DNA from: Cryphonectria parasitica EP155
Lineage: Eukaryota; Ascomycota; Sordariomycetes; Diaporthales; Cryphonectriaceae
NCBI RefSeq assembly: GCF_011745365.1
Contig: NW_024468917.1
Coordinates: 1,922,001-1,986,000 of the forward strand
Direction: 5' to 3'
Length of the DNA: 64,000 nucleotides
Positions 11,714-23,365 of the stretch are shown here, one piece after another. The notes beneath the pieces are model-generated. The model was not told where the DNA came from. It saw nothing but the letters and a program-made list of their open reading frames with translations, and ran no database searches. Each line of letters starts with the position of its first letter. Positions within the stretch are counted from its first letter, which is position 1. The translations under genes were made by a program, and so were the position numbers.

Positions 11714-12961
11714 TCAAGCAGGCAACTCCGTCAGCTCGTGCGCAGAAAGCTCACTCGGCCCAGCCTGCTCCTCGCCAAAGCCACCATTCTCCATAATAGC
11801 CTCCATCCGGCCCGGCGAAGTCGGCATGCCTGTCGTCCCCATCGCAGGAGCCGCGCTGCTGCTGTTCTCGCCATCGAGCTCCGAGACCAAAGACCAAGGG
11901 CGCACCGCCTTGTTGATATGGTGGCTGTCCAACTCCGAGATTGCCGACGGGTGCGGGCTGCCCAGCTGGGAGGCGGACTCATTGTAGGGCTGCTGCTCAT
12001 GTACATCGCCTCCGACGCCGCCGTAAGCGATGCCGATGCTGTGATGGTCTCCTCCATTAGGGTCACCGCCATAGGAGGGGGTCTGCTGATGAATAGATGA
12101 CTCGGGTGTCTTGGCAGCGATTCGGGCCTTTAGAGTGCGGCGGCGATGTAGGAAGAGGTAGACGAGCCCTGCAAGGAGGGCGACGCCGCCGATAGACGCG
12201 CTGACTGCAATGCCGATGGTATCGCCAGTGGTGAGACTGTTGTTTGAATGGCTGGTTGTAGTCAGAGCTGGGGACGACACCGTAGGGCTCAGAAAATTGG
12301 AAGTTCGAGCAGAAGAAGGACCAACTCTAGGAGTAGGATTGGAAGTGGCAGTCGCGCTCGAGGAAGCTATGGTCGACGGTGCAGTCGGGAAGAAGCCCGC
12401 GAAGAATTGGACGCTGAGGCCAGTAGCGCTGGGCAGCCAGGCTGTCTCGTTGATCTGCGAGTACTGGCTCAGGGTCATGCTGCGCTCGGCGCTGGCAGTA
12501 GGGCAGTAGCACAGGTCAGGTTTGACAATGGTCCCTGGGTGGCCCTTCTGGTCGCAAAGAACCCATTGATTGCTGGTGCCATTGCAATAGGACATACCCA
12601 GCCATGGGGCGTCTAACAGTAGTACATTCTGTGTCAGCTGAATCGGAAATGGGTGGTTCGGGTGCACTCCATCGCGATCAGTCACCTGGGCACTCTCACC
12701 TTTGTCCTCAAACTTGTTAGGGCAGACGGGCGATTTATATTCTGAGTCAGTACAGCCAGAAATATAGGTTGTATAGTACTGGAAGTTGAAGCAGACGCCA
12801 CTCAGTAGGCATGCATCTTGTGCCTGGCAGCAGGAGATGGCCCCATAGAAGGAATTGCCACAAGGTATCATGGCTGGATCTGCCTCATGGTTTGGACCAC
12901 TGTAGCAGGTGCCATTGGAGATGAATATGTTGGGCTGCTCCGCCAGCTGGGACTTGGCCAT
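11714..12961 (-). CDS. Single-pass Cys-rich surface protein of unknown function
   Basis: Extracellular N-terminal domain, one TM helix, cytoplasmic tail. Probable exons 12961-12700 and 12612-11714 (386 aa). The 87-nt segment 12699-12613 starts GTGAGAGT, contains GCTGAC and ends TTAG, so it reads as a real intron, but it is 3n long with no stop, and unspliced translation gives 415 aa. Seen: a Cys-rich head with paired Cys (motifs NGTCYSGP, CCQAQDAC, CDQKGHPG, YCP), a Ser/Thr-rich stalk, a TM segment around GIAVSASIGGVALLAGLVYL followed by basic HRRR, then a low-complexity tail. No cleavable signal peptide is evident. This architecture recurs in Pezizomycotina; I know no defined function. Wall or nutrient sensing would be a guess. 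Confidence 0.8.
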   Translation of the reverse strand: MAKSQLAEQPNIFISNGTCYSGPNHEADPAMIPCGNSFYGAISCCQAQDACLLSGVCFNFQYYTTYISGCTDSEYKSPVCPNKFEDKGESAQVTDRDGVHPNHPFPIQLTQNVLLLDAPWLGMSYCNGTSNQWVLCDQKGHPGTIVKPDLCYCPTASAERSMTLSQYSQINETAWLPSATGLSVQFFAGFFPTAPSTIASSSATATSNPTPRVGPSSARTSNFLSPTVSSPALTTTSHSNNSLTTGDTIGIAVSASIGGVALLAGLVYLFLHRRRTLKARIAAKTPESSIHQQTPSYGGDPNGGDHHSIGIAYGGVGGDVHEQQPYNESASQLGSPHPSAISELDSHHINKAVRPWSLVSELDGENSSSAAPAMGTTGMPTSPGRMEAIMENGGFGEEQAGPSELSAHELTELPA

Positions 12962-14906
12962 CTTGCGCTCATATGGGCGTGTGAGGGCGTCTAACGAGAC
13001 CTGGAATCTTGGGAATCGCTTGGAATGGCAAAATCTTCCCCAGCGCGGTTTTCGAGGCGCAGCGTCGACGTGTCGTTGTTGTCGACGTGTGTAAGGTTGT
13101 TTTTATGTACGTTCGGAAAAGCCCCTCAGAAAGGCACGTGTAGAAAAGGCGTTGAGTTGGGTATGGGGTGACTGTCGATTTCAAACTCAGGAACAGAAAG
13201 ACTGATTAAACAGTCGAAGAAAATACCTCTGGAGACTTTGTCACAAATCCCTGAGGTCTGGCTTTGAGGCTCGTAGAAATATTGGGTCACAAAGATTAGA
13301 GGGTAGTGCAGTGTTGTGTGATGAACGCTTCTTCCATAGAGCAGAGTGAAGTTTGGAATTCACAAGACCTGAAAACCCTCCAAAAAAAATTTCATCCCAA
13401 GAATCTGCAGAGAGAGCAAGCTCTCTCCCCTTTTGCAAAATGTCTCTGGTTGGTCACGTAAATGTTTGCTGCCAGTGACAGGTCACACCAACCCTCTCCA
13501 GCCTGCTCTGCTTGCTTTGCGCCCAAAGTCCCGGGCAAGATCATATTCTACTAGGAGGGAGGAACACCTATCACCCCAACGGGGAACTTCCAGCTTGCTA
13601 CATGCCAAAGCACAACAGTGAGTTCAGGGTCTGATATCTAGGTAGCAACTGGTGATGTTAGACGAAATAAGTAGCCCTCTACTGGCCTCGAGCAAGGTCC
13701 AATTCTAGAAAGACAATGCCCCTCTTTCTTAAAGTTCCGCTGCCATGTGCAATTGTCGACTACTCCAAGCATGTAGACACAATTTCTACCTGAACCTAAG
13801 GTTCTTTCTTGCTCACTCAAGTTTACCTTTGACTTGTACATGAACTGGAAATTGACACATACGGGGGAGATGATTCAGCCAGCCACCTCGCCGTAGAGCT
13901 GGGAGCTTCGACCGCAAGACCACGGACGAGTACATGTCAAATATGCAAGAGCCATCATGTCACCAGAGAGAAGCCAAGATTGAAACGCGGATGACATGAC
14001 AGCAACTAATGACCATCGAACTGGAAAAGGAGTACAATCATTCCCCTCGATACAATTCCCACTCGTCACCGCTAAGGCCACCATGAAGAGAAAAAAAAAT
14101 AATCCAACAAGGAAAACAACACCTCGATCCTCGCCGTTCGTCACTGATCCTTTTTTTTGTATTCGAAAGTCATTCATCAGATGCGATAAGAGAGTTAGAA
14201 CAGAACCCCTCGGATTTCTTTGAGAGAAGGAAAATGATATGATGCGTCGGAGTCGGGAAGCTCGCTTCAGGAAACGATGTTGCCGCTGCTGCTCGTTTTG
14301 TTGTAGTCGAGATGAGAGAAGGAAAGAAGGTGTAAAGTCGGCCATTGTGCTTTGTCGGGTTGAGAAAAGAAAAACGCAACAAATGTTACGCCGTCGTGTG
14401 TAGTGAATGAGCAAAGGCGATTAAGCTAACTGGAGAGTGATATATGAACCAAACCTGAAAATGTAACAAGCCGCGCCGTGAAAAATTCCCCATCACGAAC
14501 ACGCATTACACTGAAAACCCGCCGAAAAGGAAAACCCCCGTAAGCACCAAGTACGAAATCAAAACAAGCCCATCCCTAGGAAATAGTAATAATGAGGAGA
14601 GCTCCGAGAGCTCAGTATTCGTTCTGCATCCGCGATGCGTTTGAGTTTTCGCTGCAGGAAGCAACTGATTGGTGCGACCACATGACTCCCCATCTCATCT
14701 CCCAGTGCGTATCCACGTAGACCCAAATGGCGGCGTGGAATGCGGGATGACCAAGTAAGAATACAGAGAAATTTTGGGTATCGACAAAAAATGTTTGCTG
14801 TCTTAAGTGCCGAGGGCCGGCGCATGTTCCTTGCACAAGGCCGAGAAACTCGTTTTTAGGGATTTAAACCTTTCGAATTGTTCACGTTGGTGAGACTGGC
14901 GATCAG
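12962..14906. other. Intergenic region, 5' of the surface protein and 3' of the som1-like gene
   Basis: Nearly 2 kb. Part is likely 3' UTR of the som1-like gene. The longest open frame (minus, 14414-13875) has a hydrophobic patch but no family resemblance and is not called. A-rich tracts near 13380 and 14090. Confidence 0.5.
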
Positions 14907-17668
14907 CTAAGTCTCAATCCCATCGGTATCCATGAAGGCCCCAGTGGAGGAAAAGTCGAATCCACCGTCGCCTCCTTCATTATCATGAAGGAACGAGTCA
15001 AAGTCGAAATCGTTCAAGACATCGGTAGTGGCCAACGGATTCGCAAAGTCCAGTGTTCCAAAATCACCCTGCAAAGATGTGATTTGTGAGTAAACTTGAC
15101 GACGAAGACGTGAAGTTGAGGGGAATACTGACCATATTTTCCATGTTGAAGTTCTGATTCGGGTCAGGCTGCGGGACCATGGTGGCAGCAGCCTGCTGGG
15201 GCACTGGGGCAGGAGCCTGGCCGTTAGGCATTGCCTGGCCGGGCCCGGCACTTTGGCCTGGTCTGTTGAGGTTTTGCTGCGGGTTGACCGGCGTAATGGG
15301 CGTCGCAGGCGTGGGCGCCTCGGCTTCTGTGGTGGGCTCGGCGGCAGGCGTGGCTCCAGCAGCGGCATTGTGGTTGGCGTTGGACTTCTTCTGATTCGCA
15401 GCGCGCTTTGTTTAGAGTAACGTTATTATACATTGACGGGCACGCAGAAGGGGGCACATTTCGATCTCACCTTGTCCTTTGCACTCTTTGTTTCCTTCTT
15501 CTTGGGTGCCGACTTGTTGGACTGGGATGGAGTGGGCGGTGCGGCAGTGCTGACCTGTGGCGATGAGGTGTTCCGTGCATTGGCAGCAGCTGCGGCCGCG
15601 GCAGGCTGAGCCGGCGGCGGCATAGCATTGGCCTGGCGTGGCGTGCCTTGGACCTGCTGTGGAGTCTGGCCCTGAGGCACCATTTGATTACCATTGGGGC
15701 CCGCGGGGCCGTTCTGCTGCTGTTGCTGCCATTGCATCTGTTGACCAGGGGGACCGGCTATCTGTGCCTGCTGGCGAGCAGCCATCATCTGCTGCTGGGC
15801 GGGATTCATCGGCCCGTTGAATGGCGGCTGAGGATGTGAGCTAGGAGGGCGCATGCCGTTCATCTGGGGCCCACCAGGTATGTTGCCACCAGCGCCCATT
15901 CCATTCATGTTGGAGAAATGAGGAGCCTGGGGATCCATTTGGTTGGCCATGAACATGGCGTTGGGCGAGCCACGAGACTGGGCGCCCTCGGCCATAGGAG
16001 AGCCCATACCAGCCGGGTTCATCTGCTGGGGCCCGCGCTTCATGTCAGCAGGGTTTGGCGACGCTCCGGGACGCGCGCCCTGGGGCGAGGCACCCTGGAA
16101 GGGCGCAGTAGCGCCAGGAGGGCCGCCAGGACCACCAGGACCAGCAGGGCCTTCTCGAGGCATTTGAATGGTGTTTCCGCCGTCCTGTTCCTGGCGAGCC
16201 ATCATAAGCCTCTTCTTGTTCTGCTGCTCGAGAAGCATGAGCTGCATCTGATAGTCCTGGAGGGCATGATTGCTGCCACCAGGTTGCTGGCTAGCGCCCG
16301 GACCGGCGCCGGGTCTTATCGCGCCGGGCGCACCCATGCCATCTGCGTTGTAGAAGGTGTTGATGGCAGCGGCGCCTTCGGGTCCTTGGGGAACCATGGG
16401 GGAACCTTGGCCTGGGGGACCGTTGGCATTGGGAATGGCACCATTTTTGGGCATCTGCTGGCTCTGCTGCTGCTGCAGATTTTGAGCGTAAGTTTGAATG
16501 GTCTTCTGTTGAACAGCAGGGGATTGATTTTGGAATGTGGCAAACTGTTCTGGTTTCAGTGATGCTGGGTCTATGCCATTGAAGATGAGGAGCTGCTTGG
16601 ATTGTTGCTGAGAACTTGAAGGGTCGGATCCTACCTGCTGGCCTGGCATTCCTTGCCCTGCAGGGCCTGGTCTTCCGTTGGGCATCATCGCCGGCTGGGC
16701 AGGATTAAAGGGAGCACCACCATCAAGGCGGGGCCGCTTGGACGGGGACGGAGCATTCTCAGCGGATCCTGGAGACGACTGACGCGCACGGTTACCGTCC
16801 ATATCCGAGGGATCTCGCTGCATCTGGCCTTGCTTTTGTTGTTGGAGCATTTGCATCATCTGTGGGCTGCAGGAGTTACGATGTCAGAAGAGTCGTCGAT
16901 ACTGCCAACGTGCCATGGGCGATGCTTACTTGTTTTGGTTATTGGCCATGGCTCGCTGAGCCATGCTGTTGGGCTGCTTCATAGCCATGTTCATGCCGCT
17001 GTTCTGCTGCATACGCATCATCTGAAGCTGTTGCTGCTGTGCAGGCGTCATGTCTGGGCGCATGTTGCGTAGCATTTCTTGTTGTTGGTTTTGTCGGAGA
17101 CGGGACTGATTCTGCGCGACAGATTAGCCACCGGGCCCAGCATATTTCGATTGCAAACATGGAGGGACGGAGCGAAGCACAGCACAGCACGTACCTGAGT
17201 GTGGTTCATATAAGAGTTGACTTGAACGTTGGCGCTCTTGCCCTTCTGCGCGTTGAACATATCCCAGAACAAGCAGAACCACTCGTACAGGAAAGGATTA
17301 TCTAAACTTGGGTTGGGGATGGAAGGCTGAGGCAAGCCCTCAGGGCCCTTGGCATCGATGCCATCCTTATTGTCGACTTCCATGGAATCACCCACACCAC
17401 TCACGACCAGGTTTCCATTCTCGTCGCGACGGGCATTTGGGCCATCTTGAACCTTGATCTGAGGATCAGATCTCAGCAGTGCGCGCGCGCACTCAAACAT
17501 ATCGTTGCGCAAGAAGTACTCGTAGATGTAGGTGTTCAACAGGTTCTTGTTGGCCTCGCTGGGCTGTTGAGGTCGGGGCCCGGCGGGGGGAGCGATACCA
17601 CCGTTGGCCATCATGGGCATACCAGTGCCGACCGGAGGGCCGGGGACCATGGGCATGTTGACATTCAT
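14907..17668 (-). CDS. som1: LisH-domain transcriptional regulator, Flo8/Som1/SomA type
   Basis: Nuclear regulator expected to act with the cAMP/PKA pathway in adhesion, conidiation and morphogenesis, as for yeast Flo8, Magnaporthe Som1 and Aspergillus SomA. Five exons: 17668-17195, 17111-16930, 16866-15471, 15390-15133, 15068-14907, giving 823 aa. Seen: a Met/Pro-rich start; a LisH/LUFS motif at about residues 38-65 (NLLNTYIYEYFLRNDMFECA); conserved PFLYEWFCLFWDMFNAQKGK at about 125-145; a long Gln/Pro/Gly/Met-rich disordered middle; a basic KKKETKSAKDK patch; and an acidic aromatic C-terminus (NDFDFDSFLHDNEGG) that looks like an activation domain. Donors are GTACGT, GTAAGC, GTGAGA and GTCAGT. 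More than 4 kb of gene-free DNA lies upstream, fitting a heavily regulated gene. Confidence 0.9.
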
Positions 17669-18364
17669 GATACCGACGAGTGCTTCTGCGGGTGCAGAGC
17701 GGGTCTGCCGCGGCGGAAGAGACGGCGGGGGTCAGCGATGAACAGCGCCGCAAAGGAAGTGGTCAGGTTTGCCTCGATCTTGGCAGACAGGCTCGTCTGC
17801 GCTGCCTCCAAAGTCGCGGATACGCGGTGTCTGAAGCGATTGACGGACGGGCGGTGTCGGCAATCGTGATTGAGCCAGCTCTTCGGGGGTCGGTTGGTGG
17901 TGTTGCAGGAGCGTGTACGAATAATCGAGATGCAGTCACGGCACCAAGGGGCGAGATAAAGTTTTGCTGATGTCTGGTGATGACGGGCCGAGTAGTGGAA
18001 GGCGATGGACAAGATTGGTAAGAGAGTAGATGATCAGGCAGGGAAATGGCGGCCTGAGACGCGTGGTCGGGTTAAAAAAAACTCGAAGGGTACAGCCAAC
18101 AATAGATCGACCACGCGTGCTTGGGTCCGGAGAGAAACGGTATTCGATGTCTTGATACCGTCTCAGAGGCCCAGCATGGGTTGAAGATGTCCGATGAGAT
18201 TGTCGAAGTGGACACTGGCGGAGGAGGAAATGTCGGTTTGGGGATGGGTGATGGGATTTGACTTGGGTCAGGTAAGGTTCAGTTAGGCTAGGTGGCCGGG
18301 CGAATAAAGCGGAGGATGCAGGCCACACACTCCGGTTGATGGTCGAGAGGAGCCCAGGTAAGGG

Positions 18365-18384
18365 TGCAGTGCAGTGCAGTGCAG
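18365..18384 (+). repeat. (TGCAG)4 short tandem repeat
   Basis: Four perfect TGCAG units about 700 bases upstream of the som1-like start codon; related GCAGCGCAGCGCAG sequence lies near 18548-18565. Confidence 0.9.
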
Positions 18385-19079
18385 TTGAGTGAGCGCACAG
18401 GGGATGGGCCCTGGGTGCCGGGTGCAGATGCTGCGAGGTGCTAGGCCTGGGCGCCGCAACTCTGATCCGGGTTGGGTTGGGGGGAGAGTCTAGTAGGGGA
18501 CGGGCGGGCGAGTAATGCCTGCCACCTGGCCTGGTCCTCTAGGCAGAGCAGCGCAGCGCAGTGCAGGCAAGTGCGATTGCGGTACAGCGCCCGTGTGGAG
18601 CAGAGCCCCCAGGTCTCTTGGCCGGGGGTTGGCGGGCAGAGCAGTAGCAGATGTTGCAGTCGCGTTCTTGTCGCAAGATCTAATGTTAGTCGCAATTCAC
18701 ATCAGAAAAGAACAGCTGGTCCACGATGCTCCTGCGACGACATGAGAGAGCATTCCGCAGGTCGATCGGGAACGAGGGGGATGGTTAAAAAGGGGGGAAA
18801 AAAAAGGAGGAGGAAAAGTGACGTGAAGGTATGGTGCGGGTAAGGCAGAGAAGGCAAGGTAGTAGTAGAAGAGACAAGAAAGTGGGAGAGAAGATCTTGG
18901 GGCCCTCTAGCTTCGAAGGTGGGTGGGAGGCCACGAGGGGTCCTGTCATTGAGCCATGACCCATGGGTGATATTAGTCTTCTGCCTGAGGCAGCAACATC
19001 GAGATTGGCGTTGGTTTCTGACTGGATGCCCTGAGCTGCCCACGTTTCATGACCATTCTGGCGGCTCCTGACTTAATAC

Positions 19080-19091
19080 CCCTAACCCTAA
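19080..19091 (+). repeat. Telomere-like CCCTAA x2
   Basis: Two perfect CCCTAA units (TTAGGG on the other strand) in the som1-like upstream region, about 1.4 kb from its ATG. Such boxes can bind TTAGGG-binding factors in fungal promoters; two units is too short to be a telomere remnant. Confidence 0.6.
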
Positions 19092-22072
19092 GTACCTGAA
19101 GTAAGCCATATCATACAGTACATTTCACGTACTACACACCGAGCCTCTCCCCCGACAAAAACTCTGGTTGCTTATTTGCTCCGTCTTCCGTTTTATCTCA
19201 GCAGTTCAATCAATAAATAATGCCATAATGCCATAGTACTTTGGTCATCAAACGATGTCGATATTCTCCCAGTATTAATGGAGGGAATGTCTCATGAACA
19301 TGTTAGGCACGATGAACCTAGGAAGATTAGTCGCATTTCTCTACGTAAGTATTGCCAAGAACTGATACCATGATGGCGATGTACCACAGTATGCCTCACT
19401 GCTAGGTTCACCGGCTCAGTCTCCACTGTCATATCACATCTCAAGCATACTAGATGTTTGTGACGGATGACCCTTTGGGGAATATTGAAAAGGAAATTAA
19501 GAGAAATATCCCATTGCATGATGAAATTTCTGATAGGAGCGAGAACAACCCCTCAAATCTTTTTTTAATTTTTTAAGGCGAGCTGAGAAAATTGTGCCAT
19601 ATATGGCTTGGCGTTTTAAGTCGTAATACCTCGCACACTGAGGAGATGAAGTAAGTGGGGCAACCTACTTTCGGCCTGAGATATCAGACAGCCCTGCATC
19701 ACTAGAACACAGCTCAACCGGATCTAACAACTCTGGGGGCGGATGGATCCCATGCCTGACTGATGATCTCGGGCAAGGAGGCTTTGATCCAGGGCTGATT
19801 TGAATATCCTATCAAGTCAAGAAGCCGGTCCTGCTCTCTCCCTCCTCTCAAGGTCGCCCAATTCAGAAACCTGCTGAAGCCTCTGACTGCTAGGGAACTT
19901 CTGTATCACGACCGTAACACAAAGAACCATATTGACCGGCAGATGGTGGTGTGATCAAGCTCCGATCTAACACGGACCAGACGAAATCGCGTCAGGCAAG
20001 CAGCGTGATCTAGATGAGTCTGCTCGGACGTGTCTGTCACCAGGCCGGGTGACTCGAATGGGTGGTGGCCAAACAGGTGATTTTCAGTTTTTCCTCAATT
20101 TTTCTCCTTCTCTTATTTTTTTCTTCTTCTGCTTATGTTTCCTCTTCTACTTTGCCTCATCAGATTGGCCTAAGGCGCAGAGCCCACCATTTCCATAAGG
20201 AAAAGGCCCTACCAAGAAATGTGTGTGCCGGACACCTTTCCAGCGGCCCCCAGAAGGCATTTACTGGGATGCTCTCTCCCATGCGTCGTCGTGGATGCAA
20301 AGTACTTGGATAGTAGTCACTACGACAATAAGATTTCTGATCCTTTCAGACTTGTAGATATGCTGCTACGTCGTGTAATTATTTTGTGGATCTTAGATTC
20401 TTCCCCAGGCTGTGTACGTTGTGTAAGTCCAGTCCGTCTGCTGCCTGCCCACACTCAGGCCGTCAGGGTACCCGTCCATGGCGCTGTGTGCCGAGAACTG
20501 CCACCAGCAGGGCTCTGCCTTGACAGCTGCAACTTCACCTACCCCTTCCCGAATTGAAAGAGAGGGGATTCTGTACCTTGCATTAGATTTTGTGTCCCCT
20601 CTTGCTATTCAAGAGCAAGTACTCACATTCTACAGGCAGCCAAGCATTCTTATAGATATGGTTCAACATCTGCAAGGACATACAGGACGACCGAATACAT
20701 GTGTCATTTTCAAGCAGTGTTTGCGACAGATACCTTACAGGGAAATATTTTCCCTATCCAAATGCAAACCCTTCAGCTGTGATCTGGCTCGCTTCTTTGA
20801 CCCCATTGCCATCCCTGCCCAGGCACGCTGGATGCATCAGCCTCCACGCCCCCGCCTCAGCCCTACCACAACGCGATGTCCATGTAAGCTTACCCACTCA
20901 TTCCACTATGACATCTATTAACGCTGCTACAGCCTTCTTAAGAGGTTTTCTTTGGAGGCGTAAGACAAGAAGAAAGAGCAGGCTCCCAGAGATAAAAGCA
21001 ACATTGTGAAACAAGGCTCATCGCCCTGTCACAGAGACGGGCAACTGTAGGGACAAGTTGTGGCCCCCAAATTCTTGAGCCTGGGCATATTTTTCTTTCA
21101 AAATTTTCTCTTTAATATTTATTGATTTTTCCTTCTTCTATTCCAATTTGAGCTTCATCATGCGGTTCGTGCCGCTGCGGGCCCGGCACAGAAGCAAGGA
21201 ATGTAAAGGCAAACCTTTCGTTCGTACGATACTGTTGAAAATTGCTTTCTTTCTTCGTCAAAACCAACTGTAGTGGCTTTGATTGGGAATGAAACATGCC
21301 AACAGGAGTAGTAGCGGGAGAAGCGGGGAGCAGGCGCTTTTGGAAGGGTGGCAGTCCAAGACAATAGCACGGCTGGCCCAGCACGGCGGGACAAATACGA
21401 CCCAATGGCGTTGTACTTGTGTAACAATCGGGTCTTGGATCAAGTCTTGACAATTCAGTGCTCCGCTCATTGGGTGGAAATGCAACATATTGCATGCTAT
21501 CGCAAAATGTGGCTAACGGCAGAGGACCGAGGAACCAGCAGTCCGTGTGAAAAGATACCCTGGCTTGTGCAAAGCGCTTTGTGGTCGAGGGAATTGGATG
21601 TGGAGACTCTATCATGGTGGTTCTTCGATTAACTGATGCATATGCCTCGTGTTCGCACATCGCTATCAGCATGGTAAATGGTCGCATTCAGGACCTATTT
21701 GGTATGCATACCCAACCAATAGAGGCAAAGAGGGCGGCAGGTACATTGCATTATGGAGAGGATGTCCAGCCATTGTGGAATATTGGTCCAATAGTTCTTC
21801 TGCTTCTCTAGTATTCTGCTCTACCGCACTGGAATGTAAGGACTAGCACAGACCTCCGATTTCAAACTGTCTACATCTGCTATTGGTAGACCTGAACAGA
21901 GCCATTGCAGCTCAAGCATGTCCCTCTCCAGCGCCAGCAGTGCTATGGGAATGGATGATAATATGTATAGCTTTCCCCGCCGGCATCCATCACTGGCCTA
22001 CTATCGATACCACCATCATTGGTGAAGCACCGGAAGGGCTTGTCAACTTAGTAAGTCCACCCAGGAGGAAGA

Positions 22073-22932
22073 TCAGTCATCCTCTGGCGGGAGTTCATCA
22101 TCGATGTAGCGGATCAGCGATATCCTCATTTCGGTGGAGTCGTTGCCTCTCAGTATATCACTGATGAAATGTGCCTCAACCTGCATCTGTACCATCTCGA
22201 GAGCGCCTCTAAGCACACCGCAGAAAATGTTCGAGTACCAGAGCTCGTCTTGGGCACGGCCGTCGTCTGGCAGCTCCACGAAGTCGGCGAGGGGATTCTC
22301 TTCGAATACCAGCGAGAATTGCTTGCTATCGCTAGTCCAGTTCGTGATGGTGGGTGTTATGTTGAGGAAGATCTTGAAACCGACCTGGGATAAACGTGCG
22401 TATGTGTTAGCCATGCCATGTGCAGATTCCAGGACGCACTTGATCAATTCAGGGGAGTTCCCCTGAAGTGCGCACCTTTGCAATCATCTCAGCCGTCTCT
22501 CGGAAGTTCACGCAGCGCTTCATAGTGTTCGACTTGGCCAGGTAGTCCTCAATCAGTCGTAGGCCGATGTTGTAGCCCATCTTGTCCAGTTGTTTGTTGA
22601 CTTCCACATAGTCACTGTCGAAGTCCTTGCAAAGCTGTGCAACGATTGTGCCATACGTGAGCACCACGAGCTCCGAGTTGACCTTGTCGATGCGTGTCCT
22701 TCGAGCCTATCAGCAAGGGAGGGGAAGGCAGGATAGCGTCGGGCTAGACCGGAACGTAGAGAGTGGGAGTTGAGAATCCAGGGTAGAACTTACTTCCATA
22801 TCCTGTGACCCAATTAGCAATCGAACGGAACAGCACATGTATTGGAAGTAGCAGAAAGAAGAAGCACATTGACAAGCCTGGGAACGTGGGCACGTACTCT
22901 TCGCCAACGCGGGCAGCTTTGCTTGCAGACAT
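22073..22932 (-). CDS. bet3: TRAPP complex core subunit Bet3 (TRAPPC3)
   Basis: Subunit of the TRAPP tethering and Rab-exchange complexes in ER-to-Golgi and Golgi traffic. Four exons: 22932-22898, 22802-22794, 22698-22476, 22384-22073, giving 192 aa, the usual length of the family. Exon 2 is only 9 nt; it supplies the IWK of the conserved GEEIWK motif. Seen: VNSELVVLTYGTIVAQLC, MGYNIGLRLIEDYLAK, FKIFLNITPTITNW, NPLADFVELP, DELWYSNIFCGVLRGALEMV, all diagnostic of Bet3, including the Cys of the first block that is palmitoylated in family members. Introns 1 and 2 are both 95 nt. The gene shares a 433-bp divergent promoter with the U5 WD40 gene. Confidence 0.96.
22794..22802 (-). other. bet3: 9-nt microexon of bet3
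   Basis: Flanked by a CACAG acceptor and a GTAAGT donor; completes codon 12 and encodes IW plus two bases of the next K. Skipping it keeps frame but deletes three residues that are conserved as far as yeast Bet3. Confidence 0.9.
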
Positions 22933-23365
22933 GGTGAGGGCAGCGGTGTCAGCAGCTCAGATCGAGCTTTGCTGCGATCAATGCTCGTAACATGTAACCA
23001 TTCAAATCCCCAGGGTGTAGGCTTGAAAGGAGGTGGGGTTCAGGAGAGGTTATTGCAGTTGCCAGGACCCTTTTGTCTTCTATGAGGTTTCGGTGAGGGA
23101 GCGGGTGTAATCCATACTAAACACTACGTAAGTGGTATGGTGAGAGGCTTGGTAGGGAACCCGGCAGGCATGCTATGAACCACTCCAGAAGCACGGACCA
23201 TGTCGCGACAGCAGCTACAAAAATGTCACAAAATGTAACAGACAACGCCCTTCTTTGAGCTGTGCAAAACAAAGGTCCACTGGTTTCTGCAAACAGAATT
23301 CTCCTGCTTCCAATTTCAGCTCCTAGGCTGTGCAGTCCAACCGACGCAACGAAAACAACGCGACC
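22933..23365. promoter_or_regulatory. Shared divergent promoter, bet3 and U5 snRNP WD40 gene
   Basis: 433 bp between two start codons that point away from each other. No TATA box is obvious, as expected of housekeeping promoters. It must carry both 5' UTRs. Confidence 0.7.

Larger units (their letters stand above)
17669..22072. other. Long gene-free upstream region of the som1-like gene
   Basis: 4.4 kb between the som1-like start codon and the 3' end of bet3. Many short open frames occur on both strands but none has a motif or splice support. It contains a (TGCAG)4 tandem at 18365-18384, a two-unit CCCTAA tract at 19080-19091, and T-rich blocks near 20085-20130 and 21095-21135. It probably holds a long 5' UTR and distal regulatory sites of the regulator gene. 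Confidence 0.55.

Noticed and set aside
13875..14414. 179-codon open frame on the minus strand with a hydrophobic segment
   Set aside because: No family motif, poor start context, and it lies where the som1-like 3' flank and the surface-protein promoter are expected.
19080..19091. Interstitial telomere or chromosome-fusion scar
   Set aside because: Only two CCCTAA units inside ordinary promoter DNA; far too short for a fusion relic.
21112..21687. 191-codon open frame on the minus strand
   Set aside because: Low-information Pro/Thr/Phe composition, no domain, overlaps other random frames in a long regulatory spacer.
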